Shown here in pieces: positions 16,947 through 24,514 of a DNA stretch of 64,000 nt. The number at the start of each line of letters is the position of its first letter. Position 1 is the stretch's first letter. The translations under genes and the position numbers were made by a program. The notes beneath the pieces are model-generated. The model saw only the letters and a program-made list of their open reading frames with translations, searched no databases and was not told the DNA's origin. Source of the stretch: Alphaproteobacteria bacterium (GTDB lineage: Bacteria; Pseudomonadota; Alphaproteobacteria; UBA8366); assembly GCA_009377445.1 (NCBI GenBank), contig WHUA01000014.1:1-64000 (forward strand), written 5' to 3'.

Positions 16947-17786
16947 CTAGAACGGCGCGTCGCCCTTGAGCATGACCCGGTACATGTAGCGGGTCTGGCT
17001 GTGGTCGTAGTCGCCGTTGGCCTTGTGCAGCAGGCAGCGATTGTCCCACATGACGAGGTCGCCCGGCTGCCAGCGATGGCGGTACTGGTATTTCTCCTGC
17101 GTCGCGTGCTCGAGCAGCTCGTCGAGCAGGCCGAGCGCCTCGCTTTCCGGCATGCCGGCGACGCCCTCGATGCGGATGGGGTTGAGATAGAGGGACTTCC
17201 GCTTGGTTTCCGGATGCGTGCGCACGAGCGGATGCAGGACGGACACCGGCACCTTGTCCTTGCGGTCGGCGGGCAGGTCCATCAGTTTCCGCGCGCTGAA
17301 CTTGCTCTGGTAGACGTGGACCGCTTCGAGCCCATCGATCCGCCGCTTGGTCTCGTCCGGCAAGTCCTCATAGGCCCGGTGCATGTTCACATACTGCGTG
17401 TCGCCCCCCTTATCGGGCAGATTGATCGCCAGCAGCACGGTCGCCTTCGGCGGCGCGGCGTCGTTGGAATGATCGGTGTGGTAGCCCGCGCCGGGGATGT
17501 AGCGGGAACCGTCCTGATAGCGGTCCTGGTTCGAAAGATAGTGGATCTGCGGGCATTCGGGCAGCGCAAAGCGCGAATTGTGCTGCTGGAACACGTCGCC
17601 GAAGAGCTGCACCCCGCCGAGAAGCTGGCTCGCCGTCAGGCTCTGGCCGCGGATCACCAGCACGGAGCTTTCGACGAAAGCCCGGTTGAGGCGCTGCCGC
17701 GTCTCGGCATCCACCGGGCGGGACAGGTCGACGCCGCGCGCCTCCGCGCCCGTGTGGTCGGACAGGGGAGTGATTTTGCAGGTCAT
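16947..17786 (-). CDS. TauD/TfdA-family 2-oxoglutarate dioxygenase
   Basis: This 279-residue enzyme belongs to the TauD/TfdA alpha-ketoglutarate dioxygenases, which often oxidise taurine, other sulfonates or aryloxyacids. The iron ligands appear as H103-x-D105 in YHTDHSN and the late histidine in NRCLLHKAN, with a 2-oxoglutarate-binding Arg in TRYMYRV. It is divergent from a CysB-like LysR regulator across a 142-bp spacer with a strong dyad, which would fit sulfur-source control. The true substrate cannot be read from the sequence. Confidence 0.9.
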   Translation of the reverse strand: MTCKITPLSDHTGAEARGVDLSRPVDAETRQRLNRAFVESSVLVIRGQSLTASQLLGGVQLFGDVFQQHNSRFALPECPQIHYLSNQDRYQDGSRYIPGAGYHTDHSNDAAPPKATVLLAINLPDKGGDTQYVNMHRAYEDLPDETKRRIDGLEAVHVYQSKFSARKLMDLPADRKDKVPVSVLHPLVRTHPETKRKSLYLNPIRIEGVAGMPESEALGLLDELLEHATQEKYQYRHRWQPGDLVMWDNRCLLHKANGDYDHSQTRYMYRVMLKGDAPF

Positions 17787-17890
17787 GGCTGGATTTCCCG
17801 GATTTGAGGCGCTCCCGGCATTGTAACCGAGGCAGCAATCGGCGGAAAAATAATCCGATACGAGTATGCTGTCTAATAATGATAAGGAAA

Positions 17891-17917
17891 TATATTATGC
17901 TTAGATCGTATAATATA
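17891..17917. promoter_or_regulatory. candidate LysR-type operator between tauD-like gene and lysR
   Basis: Perfect 8-bp arms TATATTAT / ATAATATA are separated by 11 bp. LysR-type regulators commonly bind interrupted dyads of this size (T-N11-A) in the spacer between themselves and a divergent target. The dyad ends 11 bp before the regulator's ATG, which also fits negative autoregulation. Confidence 0.5.
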
Positions 17918-17928
17918 ACGAGCTTCCG

Positions 17929-18849
17929 ATGACCCTCACGCAATTGCGCATCCTCCGCGAGCTGGCGCGGCAGTCGTTCAGCATTTCCGCCGCCGCGGCC
18001 GCCCTGAACACCTCGCAGCCGGGCGTGAGCCGTCAGCTCCAGCAGCTCGAGCGGGATCTCGGCACGTCGCTGCTCATCCGCCGGCGCAACCGGGTCGTGG
18101 CCCTGACCGACGCCGGTCGCGCGATCCTGAAGACGGCCGAGCAGGCGCTGACGAGCGTCGAGAACATCCGCGCCATCGCAGTCGAGGCGTCGGGCGCGCC
18201 GGCGCATTTCACGGTGGCCACGAGTCACCTCCACGCCCGCTATTCGCTGCTCTCGCCCATCGGCGCGTTCGCACGACGCCATCCGGCGGTGCGGCTTCAT
18301 CTGGTCCAGGCGGCGCCTGAGGCGATCCTCGCCATGGTCGAGGCGGGCGAAGCCGAGATCGGCGTCAGCACCGAGACGGTGCGCCAGCACCCTGACCTCG
18401 CTTTTCTGCCCGGCGGCACGATCGCGCGCAGCCTGGTCCTGCCGCACGCCCACCCGCTGATCCGGGAAAGGCGGATCACGCTGGACGCGATCGCGCGGTA
18501 TCCGCTGGTCGCCTACAGCTTCCGCGCGCGGGGCGGCCAGATCATGGAAGGCGCGTTCCAGGCGCGGGGCCTTACCATCGACGCCGTGGTCAGCGCGATG
18601 GATGCGGACGTGGTGATCGCCTACATCGCGGCCGGGCTGGGCATCGGCATCGTTCCCAGCATGGCGGTGGCCGCCGACCTGCCCGAGGGTTTGACCGTCA
18701 TAGACGTGACGCGGTTGTTCCCCGACAGCCGGTTGACGCTCAGCCTCCGCCGCGGCATTTACCTCCGTCCCCACATGGCGGATTTCATCCAGGCCGTCGC
18801 CCCGGCGTGGACGGCAAGCGCGATACAGGGGGGGCTGGGCTCACAATAG
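17929..18849 (+). CDS. LysR-family transcriptional regulator (CysB/Cbl-like)
   Basis: This 306-residue regulator has an N-terminal winged helix-turn-helix (MTLTQLRILRELARQSFS; AALNTSQPGVSRQLQQLERDLG) and a C-terminal periplasmic-binding-like effector domain. Features such as SQPGVSRQL, VATSHLHARYSL and YSFRARGGQIMEGAF resemble CysB and Cbl, which sense sulfur status. It probably controls the divergent TauD-type dioxygenase. It ends 7 bp from the convergent Fic gene. Confidence 0.88.
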   Translation: MTLTQLRILRELARQSFSISAAAAALNTSQPGVSRQLQQLERDLGTSLLIRRRNRVVALTDAGRAILKTAEQALTSVENIRAIAVEASGAPAHFTVATSHLHARYSLLSPIGAFARRHPAVRLHLVQAAPEAILAMVEAGEAEIGVSTETVRQHPDLAFLPGGTIARSLVLPHAHPLIRERRITLDAIARYPLVAYSFRARGGQIMEGAFQARGLTIDAVVSAMDADVVIAYIAAGLGIGIVPSMAVAADLPEGLTVIDVTRLFPDSRLTLSLRRGIYLRPHMADFIQAVAPAWTASAIQGGLGSQ

Positions 18850-18856
18850 TGCCGGA

Positions 18857-20026
18857 TCAGACCCGCTCGAGTTCGGTCCCAATCCGCAGGCGATCAATGT
18901 AGGCCTGATAAGCAAAGCTGCGATCCCGCTTCCTGCCCGTCGTCTCGACGAGTATCCCGGCGGCGACCAGCGTTTCGATCGCGCGCGTCGCCGTCGGCTT
19001 GCTCGTGCCGATGAGATGCATAGCGACCGCGACGGTGACGATCGGATGCTTCGGCAAGAGCTCGAACAAGCGAACGGCAGACACCGACGTGGTGTCCTGG
19101 GCGAGCACGCGCGCGCGATCCGCGCCGACGACCGAGAAGAGCTCGCGCGCCGATGCGACGGCTTCGTCGGCTATCGTGGCGACGCCATCGAGGAAGTAGT
19201 CCGTCCACCCCTCCCAATCGCCCTCGGTACGCACCGCGTTCAGCCGCCGGTAATATTCTTCGCGGCGACGCTTGAAGAAGAGGCTGAGGTAAAGCATCGG
19301 CGCTTTCAGCAGTCCCCAATGCTCCATAAGCAACGCGATGAAAAGGCGGCCTATGCGCCCATTGCCGTCGAGATATGGATGGATGGTCTCGAACTGCACA
19401 TGCGCAAGACCCGTGCGGACCAAGGGGGGAAGGTCACTATCGGCATGCAGAAATTTTTCGAGGTCGCCGAGCAGATCGGAAAGGGCATGCGGCGGTGGCG
19501 GTACATAGACGGCGTTCCCCGGCCGGCTGCCGCCGATCCAGTTCTGGCTCCGTCTTATCTCGCCGGGCTGCTTATTCGCGCCGCGTGCGCCGTGCATCAG
19601 CCGTCGATGCGCTTCATTGAGCAGACGCATCGACAAAGGCAGGCCATGCTCTTCCGCGAGTTCGGCTCGGGCATAGCTCAGGGCCTCGAGGTAGTTGCAG
19701 ACCTCCTCCACGTCGGCGTTGGGCAAGGCTTCGTGCTCCGCCTCGAACGTCAGCAGGTCGACGAGGGTCGCCTGAGTGCCTTCGATTTGGGAGGAGATCA
19801 CCGCTTCCTTGCGTACGAACGCATAGAGGAACCAGTCGAGGGACGGGACCATCTCGCCGGCAAGGTCAAGTCGCGCCAGAGCCCGTTCGGCCGCACCGAG
19901 CCGCTCGCTCGTCCGGCCATCGATGGCGAGCGGCGGCTTTCGCGGCGGCAGCGGGAAGGGTACGAAAGCGGAGACCTCCTCGTTTCCCGCGACGCTGCGT
20001 TGATACCGGCCCGTGGTCCGCTTCAT
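18857..20026 (-). CDS. Fic family protein (class II, self-inhibited) with C-terminal winged helix
   Basis: Fic proteins usually transfer AMP from ATP to a hydroxyl of a target protein. The 389-residue product has a complete active-site motif HPYLDGNGRIGR at 216-227 and an N-terminal inhibitory helix with the SxxxEG pattern (S78-E82-G83 in SSQIEGT), which places it in class II. A C-terminal winged-helix region (TSKPTATRAIETLVAAGILVE) may bind DNA or nucleoprotein. The target is unknown. There is no Fic-antitoxin partner gene because the inhibitor is in cis. Confidence 0.9.
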   Translation of the reverse strand: MKRTTGRYQRSVAGNEEVSAFVPFPLPPRKPPLAIDGRTSERLGAAERALARLDLAGEMVPSLDWFLYAFVRKEAVISSQIEGTQATLVDLLTFEAEHEALPNADVEEVCNYLEALSYARAELAEEHGLPLSMRLLNEAHRRLMHGARGANKQPGEIRRSQNWIGGSRPGNAVYVPPPPHALSDLLGDLEKFLHADSDLPPLVRTGLAHVQFETIHPYLDGNGRIGRLFIALLMEHWGLLKAPMLYLSLFFKRRREEYYRRLNAVRTEGDWEGWTDYFLDGVATIADEAVASARELFSVVGADRARVLAQDTTSVSAVRLFELLPKHPIVTVAVAMHLIGTSKPTATRAIETLVAAGILVETTGRKRDRSFAYQAYIDRLRIGTELERV

Positions 20027-20085
20027 GTCTTCGGTCGCTTGTTTCAGGCACGATTACGTGCCGACCCCGCGGCCATTGGCACGAT

Positions 20086-20116
20086 TTCGTTCCTGGTGAG
20101 CTTCACAAGGAACGAA
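20086..20116. promoter_or_regulatory. inverted repeat upstream of fic
   Basis: Perfect 9-bp arms TTCGTTCCT / AGGAACGAA are separated by 13 bp. It lies 60-90 bp upstream of the fic start in the 173-bp gap before tctA. It could be an operator for fic, possibly bound by the winged-helix part of Fic itself, but this is inference. Confidence 0.35.
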
Positions 20117-20199
20117 CTCTTTACATGTGATGCCAAAAGTCAAGAATTCGTTATTAGCAATCATGCCGCCACCGACAATCAGCAGCGTCGATTACCCGA

Positions 20200-21705
20200 T
20201 CAGCAATCGCCTGCGACCGCCAAGCCGGCGCGCCGCGAGCGGAACCAGGCGATCAGCGGGAACAGCATCGCCAGCAGCGCGACGGCCAGGATGACCGCGC
20301 TCACCGGCCGCGTCACGAAGATCTCCGGGCTTCCCAGCGACATCTGCAACGACTGCCGCAAGGCCCTTTCGAGCATCGGCCCGAGCACCAGCGCCAGCAC
20401 CAGCGGCGCCGCAGGATAGCCGTAGACGCGCATCACGAAGCCGATCGCGCCGAAGACGACCGTCACACCCACGTTGAAGACGCTGTTCTCGACGCTGTAC
20501 ACGCCGACCAGCGCGATGCCGATGATGACCGGAATGAGGATTTCGTACGGGATACGCAGAATGCTCGCGAACACCGGCGCGAGCGGGAGATTCAGGACGA
20601 GCAACATCACGTTGCCGATGTACATGCTCGCGACCAGCCCCCAGAACACGTCCGGATGGGTGCTCATCAGCAGCGGCCCCGGCTGCATGCCGTACAGGGT
20701 CAGCGCGCCAAGCATCACCGCCGTCGTGCCGGACCCCGGGATGCCGAGCGCCATCAGCGGGATCAGCGCGCCGGTGGATGCCGCGTTGTTGGCCGACTCC
20801 GGCGCGGCAACGCCTTCGATGACCCCCGTGCCGAACTTCTCCGGCCGCTTGGAGACGCGCTTCTCGGTCGCATAAGCGAGGAACGACGCGATGGTCGCAC
20901 CCGCGCCCGGCAGTATGCCCACGAAAAAGCCGATGGCCGTGCCACGGGCGACGCCGCCGTAGGAGTCGCGCCAGTCCTGCCGCGTGGGCAACAGCCCGCT
21001 CAGCTTCGCCTTGATGGGTTCGGTCCGGACCGGCTGGTACAGATTGAACAGCAGCTCACCGATGGCGAAGAGCCCGACGGCAACCGGCAGGAAGTCGATT
21101 CCGTCCATCAGGTTCACGTTGTCGAAGACGAAGCGCGGCGCGCCCAGCATGAGGTCTATGCCGACGGTACCGAACATGAGACCCACCACCGCCATCAACA
21201 GGCCCTTGATCATCGAGCCGCTGGTGAGGCTCGCGAGTGTCGTGAGCCCGAGGACCATGAGCGCGAAATACTCGGGCGGACCGAAGGTTACTGCGAGATC
21301 GGCGAGCGGCGGCGCGGCGACCATGAGCAACACCACGCTCGCGGTGCCGGCGATGAACGAGCCGATCGCGGCCATGCCCAGCGCCGCGCCGGCGCGCCCC
21401 TTGAGCGCCATCTGGTAGCCGTCGAGCGTCGTCATGACCGACGCCGACTCTCCGGGCGTGTTGATCAGCACGGAGGTAATGGTGCCGCCGTACATCGAGC
21501 CGTAATAGATTCCGGCCAGCATGATCATCGCGGTGACCGGCGGCATGCCGAAGGTCACGGGCAGCAGCACGGCGATTCCGGCAGACGGGCCGATTCCGGG
21601 GAGCGCGCCGATGACGGTGCCGAGGAAGACACCCAACAAGGCGAACAGCAGATTGGACGGGGTGAGCGCGATCGAGAAGCCGAGAATCAGGTCGTTGAAT
21701 TCCAT
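20200..21705 (-). CDS. tctA: tripartite tricarboxylate transporter, large membrane subunit TctA
   Basis: TctA is the large integral-membrane subunit of a TTT transporter that imports carboxylates with a periplasmic binding protein. The 501-residue product has many hydrophobic spans and the family signatures GALPGIGPSAGIAVLLP, YYGSMYGGTITSVLINTPGES and GILPGAGATIASFLAYATEKR. The ATG at 21705 gives the normal length. It is last in the tctC-tctB-tctA operon, starting 8 bp after tctB. Confidence 0.93.
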   Translation of the reverse strand: MEFNDLILGFSIALTPSNLLFALLGVFLGTVIGALPGIGPSAGIAVLLPVTFGMPPVTAMIMLAGIYYGSMYGGTITSVLINTPGESASVMTTLDGYQMALKGRAGAALGMAAIGSFIAGTASVVLLMVAAPPLADLAVTFGPPEYFALMVLGLTTLASLTSGSMIKGLLMAVVGLMFGTVGIDLMLGAPRFVFDNVNLMDGIDFLPVAVGLFAIGELLFNLYQPVRTEPIKAKLSGLLPTRQDWRDSYGGVARGTAIGFFVGILPGAGATIASFLAYATEKRVSKRPEKFGTGVIEGVAAPESANNAASTGALIPLMALGIPGSGTTAVMLGALTLYGMQPGPLLMSTHPDVFWGLVASMYIGNVMLLVLNLPLAPVFASILRIPYEILIPVIIGIALVGVYSVENSVFNVGVTVVFGAIGFVMRVYGYPAAPLVLALVLGPMLERALRQSLQMSLGSPEIFVTRPVSAVILAVALLAMLFPLIAWFRSRRAGLAVAGDC

Positions 21706-21713
21706 GGCGGCGC

Positions 21714-22184
21714 TCAGATTCCCAACGGTCCTCTGGGGATCGGCACGCCAAGGAAGTAGACGAACACCAGATAGACGAAGACGACCGTGCCCACGCTCGC
21801 ACCGACTCCGAGCGGCAAGGGCAATCGCTGCACGCCCAGCGTCAGGAACAGCAGGAAGACGAACAACGCCGGCACGAGACCGAGCGCGAGCACGATGCTC
21901 AGCATTACGGCGAGGCCGAACAGCGTCGCGCCGACACGGAACAGGCCGCCTCTGTCGAGCGCCATCGAGTCGTCCTCCGCCCGATGCGCCCGGCTCCGCG
22001 CGGTCCGCAGCGCGTTGCCCGCGATCAGCAACGAGAGGGCGATCCCGATGACGCTGTACCAGACGGGCGCGAAGCCCGGCCCCGGTGCGAATTCGGTTCC
22101 GTACTGGAAGGAGGACGCTTCCCACAACACGGCGCTGAAGCCCGCCGCCATCAGGAGCCCGCCGATGATGTCGGCGCGGATCAT
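21714..22184 (-). CDS. tctB: tripartite tricarboxylate transporter, small membrane subunit TctB
   Basis: TctB is the small membrane subunit of the TTT transporter. The 156-residue product has about four predicted transmembrane helices (MIRADIIGGLLMAAGFSAVLW; VWYSVIGIALSLLIAGNAL; LFRVGATLFGLAVMLSIVLA; the last near VGTVVFVYLVFVYFLGVPI) and a charged loop near residues 60-80. Sequence conservation in this family is low, so the assignment rests mainly on topology, length and position between tctC and tctA. Confidence 0.85.
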   Translation of the reverse strand: MIRADIIGGLLMAAGFSAVLWEASSFQYGTEFAPGPGFAPVWYSVIGIALSLLIAGNALRTARSRAHRAEDDSMALDRGGLFRVGATLFGLAVMLSIVLALGLVPALFVFLLFLTLGVQRLPLPLGVGASVGTVVFVYLVFVYFLGVPIPRGPLGI

Positions 22185-22228
22185 GGACGCAACCCCTCGC
22201 CGGGAATCCTCGGTCGCACTATGGCCCC

Positions 22229-23239
22229 CTACGGCTTCTTGGCGATGCCGAGCGCCGTCAGAATCTCGGTGTAGTACTGGTCCTGTTCGGCTATGTACTT
22301 CTCCGAGTCCTCGCCGATTTTCAGCAGCGGACGCAGGCCGTTGTCCTTCATGTACTTCTTGAAGCCGTCGGACTTGAAGAGCTTCACCATCACATTCTGC
22401 CAGTACAGGGACTGCTGCGCGGTCGCGCCGGCAGTCAGGATCACACCGCGATGCTGCTCGAGGGTGACATCGTAGCCCTGCTCGCGCGCGGTCGGCACGT
22501 CGGGCCAGTTGTCGAGGCGCTCCGGCGAGAACATCGCGAGCGGCCGCAGGCGGCCCGCCTGGATGAGCTGCGCGGCTTCGCTGGGATTCGGGCCGGCCAG
22601 ATCGACGCTGCCGCCGAGCAGCGCCGCGTTCGCTTCGCCCCCGCTGTTGAACACGATGTAGTTGAGCTGGATGCCGGCGGCCTTCTCCAGCCGGTTCTCG
22701 ATGATGTTGTCGGAGGAGCCGACGCTGCTGCCGCCGATGCGGATGCCGTTCGGCTTCTTCCGCGCCGCCTCGACCAGCTCTTTGAGCGTCTTGTAAGGCG
22801 ACTCCGTGCGAACCACGCCCACATAGTCCTCGACGCACAATACCGCGGTATTGATGAAATCCTTGTAGGTGACCGGCGAGTGCCCCTGGATGGGGGTCGT
22901 CAGGTAGGAGCTCGTGGCGGTCGCGATGACATGCGGGTCGCCGCGCTTCCTGTTCACGTAGGCGTATGCCACCGCGCCGCTGCCGCCGGGCTTGTTCACG
23001 ACGTTGATGGGCACGCTCACGATGCCGTCCTTGGTCAGAATATTGGCCACGGTGCGGGCGAACAGATCGCTGCCGCCGCCGGCGGCGGCCTGCACGACGA
23101 ACTCGATCGGCCGTTCGGGCTTCCAGCTCGATTCGGGCAGGCTCGGGACAGCGGTGGCGCTCTGAGCGAGCGCCGTGGCGAGCGGTGCGACCGCGATGGC
23201 GGCAGCGATGTACGTAGAACGAAGCGCAGAATAACGCAT
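22229..23239 (-). CDS. tctC: tripartite tricarboxylate transporter substrate-binding protein TctC
   Basis: This 336-residue periplasmic protein of the TctC/Bug family captures the carboxylate ligand for TctAB. A signal peptide spans about residues 1-28 (MRYSALRSTYIAAAIAVAPL, cleavage near ALAQ). The mature part has the family pattern ERPIEFVVQAAAGGGSDLFART, NVVNKPGGSGAVA and the late FSPERLDNWPDVPTAREQGYDV. The ATG at 23239 has GGGAGG upstream. The ligand is not predictable. Confidence 0.92.
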   Translation of the reverse strand: MRYSALRSTYIAAAIAVAPLATALAQSATAVPSLPESSWKPERPIEFVVQAAAGGGSDLFARTVANILTKDGIVSVPINVVNKPGGSGAVAYAYVNRKRGDPHVIATATSSYLTTPIQGHSPVTYKDFINTAVLCVEDYVGVVRTESPYKTLKELVEAARKKPNGIRIGGSSVGSSDNIIENRLEKAAGIQLNYIVFNSGGEANAALLGGSVDLAGPNPSEAAQLIQAGRLRPLAMFSPERLDNWPDVPTAREQGYDVTLEQHRGVILTAGATAQQSLYWQNVMVKLFKSDGFKKYMKDNGLRPLLKIGEDSEKYIAEQDQYYTEILTALGIAKKP

Positions 23240-23395
23240 GATCGGTCCTCCCTTGGTACAACTCGCCGGCCGCTCCGGCCCGCACCTGCGCGGGCCCGCC
23301 GGGTGCGCGGCAACTCGGCCTCTTCGGGGCCGATTGTTGATCGCGTCAACCAAGACTGGCGCGTTTCACGAAGCCGTGTCAAACGAGCATGCTGC

Positions 23396-23409
23396 TGAGG
23401 AATTCCTCA
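23396..23409. promoter_or_regulatory. 14-bp palindrome upstream of tctC
   Basis: TGAGGAATTCCTCA is a perfect palindrome about 157 bp upstream of tctC. It could be an operator for the transporter operon. No regulator gene lies beside it, so the assignment is weak. Confidence 0.25.
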
Positions 23410-23615
23410 ATGCGTCGCAATACGAGCGATGGCTCATGAATCAGAGCCGGTGCCGGCCGTCGCCCTTGCGCTGGAGCCGAGGTCCGTGCACCGACAAAGA
23501 AGCGAGACGGCGCCGAAGCCTTGCGCGAAGAGCCAAGGCGACAAGGAACGCTACCACCGAACGGCCGTGATGCGGCTACGCCCTTTGACCTGATGGTCAA
23601 CCGGCCGGACTATGC

Positions 23616-23631
23616 AAATTGGCTGGGGCGC
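23616..23631. repeat. direct repeat of tRNA-Gln 3' end (att-like, distal)
   Basis: The 16-bp AAATTGGCTGGGGCGC is identical to 24369-24384, which covers the last 12 bases of the tRNA-Gln gene (including CCA) and 4 bases beyond. The two copies bound 23616-24384, which contains only hicB and hicA. A duplicated tRNA 3' end is the usual footprint of tyrosine-recombinase integration. No integrase is present, so this looks like a remnant. Confidence 0.75.
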
Positions 23632-23661
23632 TTTGCATGGACCGTCCCTCAGCGGGGTTTA

Positions 23662-24090
23662 CTATGCCGGCTGAAGCTCGATTATCGCGCGGCTGCCCGT
23701 TGCCTTGATTGCTTTATCCATGCGCTCGGTTTTTGTCGCATGATGAGGATTCAGAATCCGTTGGATTTCTCGGTTGTCGACGCCAAGACGGCGGGAGAGT
23801 TCCGCAGCGGTTATGTTTCCACGTCGCATCGCTATATAAAGAGCGATCTTTACTGCTACCGATGCATCGGGAACAACAAGTTCCTCGCCCTTATGCGACT
23901 TTGAAGGCGCGGGAATATCTTCCCGGTACCTCATGCGGAACATAAGCGTAGAGTCGAGCAAATCGACCGCCTCTTTGCGCGCCTCGTCCATATCAGCGCC
24001 ATCGGTAACGGCTTCCGGAAAATCCCGGAACGTCACCACAATGCGGCCGTCTTCGTCGGCTGCGAACTTTGCGGCGTACTCGATTTTCAC
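23662..24090 (-). CDS. hicB: HicB antitoxin
   Basis: HicB neutralises the mRNA-cleaving HicA toxin and represses the operon. The 142-residue protein has the N-terminal degenerate RNase-H-like HicB fold (YAAKFAADEDGRIVVTFRDFPEAVTDG) and a C-terminal helix-turn-helix (ITAAELSRRLGVDNREIQRILNP) for operator binding. The GTG start at 24090 overlaps the hicA stop (GTGA). It appears intact although its toxin gene is interrupted. Confidence 0.88.
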   Translation of the reverse strand: MKIEYAAKFAADEDGRIVVTFRDFPEAVTDGADMDEARKEAVDLLDSTLMFRMRYREDIPAPSKSHKGEELVVPDASVAVKIALYIAMRRGNITAAELSRRLGVDNREIQRILNPHHATKTERMDKAIKATGSRAIIELQPA

Positions 24091-24302
24091 TTTAGATCAT
24101 CCTTCGTCAGTCCGAGGTTTTTGCACATTGCGTTCAACAACCCGGGTCCGATTTCCTTCTTAAGGTCTTTGATGGTTGTGAACGCCGTGCCGTAGTAGAC
24201 TCACCCATGGCTGCCCTTGCCGGCCGTCTTGTCGTAGTTGACGGCCACTCCGGTTGCCTTGCCGAGGCTCCTTAGCTTGGCCAAGAACTCGCTCCCCTTC
24301 AT
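24087..24302 (-). pseudogene. hicA: hicA toxin gene interrupted by an in-frame stop
   Basis: Read leftward from the ATG at 24302, this frame encodes a 71-codon HicA protein: MKGSEFLAKLRSLGKATGVA, then NYDKTAGKGSHG, a TGA at codon 34 (24201-24203), then VYYGTAFTTIKDLKKEIG and NAMCKNLGLTKDDLK. Family members normally have Arg after GSHG, and CGA to TGA needs one transition. The stop comes just after the catalytic histidine H32, so any product lacks the second half of the RNA-binding fold. Promoter and operator upstream look intact. Confidence 0.85.
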
Positions 24303-24309
24303 TGGATGC

Positions 24310-24338
24310 TATATAGGACAAATTTGTCCTATTGTCAA
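24310..24338 (-). promoter_or_regulatory. hicAB promoter with palindromic operator
   Basis: On the minus strand TTGACA (24338-24333) and TATATA (24315-24310) are spaced by exactly 17 bp. A perfect 20-bp palindrome, ATAGGACAAA/TTTGTCCTAT (24313-24332), fills the spacer and enters the -10 box, the expected place for HicB autorepression. The predicted transcript start falls at about 24303, so hicA mRNA would be essentially leaderless. Confidence 0.75.
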
Positions 24339-24368
24339 ACGTCTTCGGAAGCCGTGCCAAGGGAACGG

Positions 24369-24384
24369 AAATTGGCTGGGGCGC
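24369..24384. repeat. direct repeat at tRNA-Gln 3' end (att-like, proximal)
   Basis: This is the tRNA-side copy of the 16-bp AAATTGGCTGGGGCGC. Twelve of its bases are the 3' end of the tRNA gene, so integration here would leave the tRNA functional. The partner is at 23616-23631. Confidence 0.75.
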
Positions 24385-24446
24385 CAGGAATCGAACCTGG
24401 GATCACGGGATCAAAACCCGTTGCCTTACCGCTTGGCCACGCCCCA
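24373..24446 (-). tRNA. tRNA-Gln (anticodon UUG)
   Basis: The minus strand folds as a complete tRNA. The acceptor stem TGGGGCG pairs with CGCCCCA, the D-arm region is GGCCAAGCGGTAAGGC, the anticodon stem ACGGG/CCCGT has loop TTTTGAT (anticodon TTG, glutamine), and the T-arm is CCAGG-TTCGAAT-CCTGG. CCA is encoded. Its 3' end is part of a 16-bp direct repeat copied 750 bp away. Confidence 0.95.
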
Positions 24447-24514
24447 GCAGCGGGCGGCAAAATAGGGGCGAATGCGCCGGCGAGCAAGAAGTTCGAGCCG
24501 GCCGAACGCCGGGC

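Larger units (their letters stand above)
23240..23661. other. 422-bp region without a gene, upstream of tctC
   Basis: I see no supported coding region here. It contains the likely tctCBA promoter area, a perfect palindrome at 23396-23409, a small inverted repeat TTGACC-TGAT-GGTCAA at 23585-23600, and the 16-bp copy of the tRNA-Gln 3' end at 23616-23631 that marks the distal boundary of the hicAB segment. Confidence 0.5.

Noticed and set aside
23379..23600. Small minus-strand frame upstream of tctC
   Set aside because: It has no ribosome-binding site, no recognisable motif and a shuffled composition. It looks like a chance frame.
24201..24203. TGA in hicA as selenocysteine or programmed readthrough
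   Set aside because: The family has Arg at this position, one transition explains it, and no SECIS-like hairpin follows directly.
24160..24360. Alternative small minus-strand frame over hicA
   Set aside because: It is a shifted frame of hicA and runs through the palindromic operator. The hicA homology is in the frame starting at 24302.
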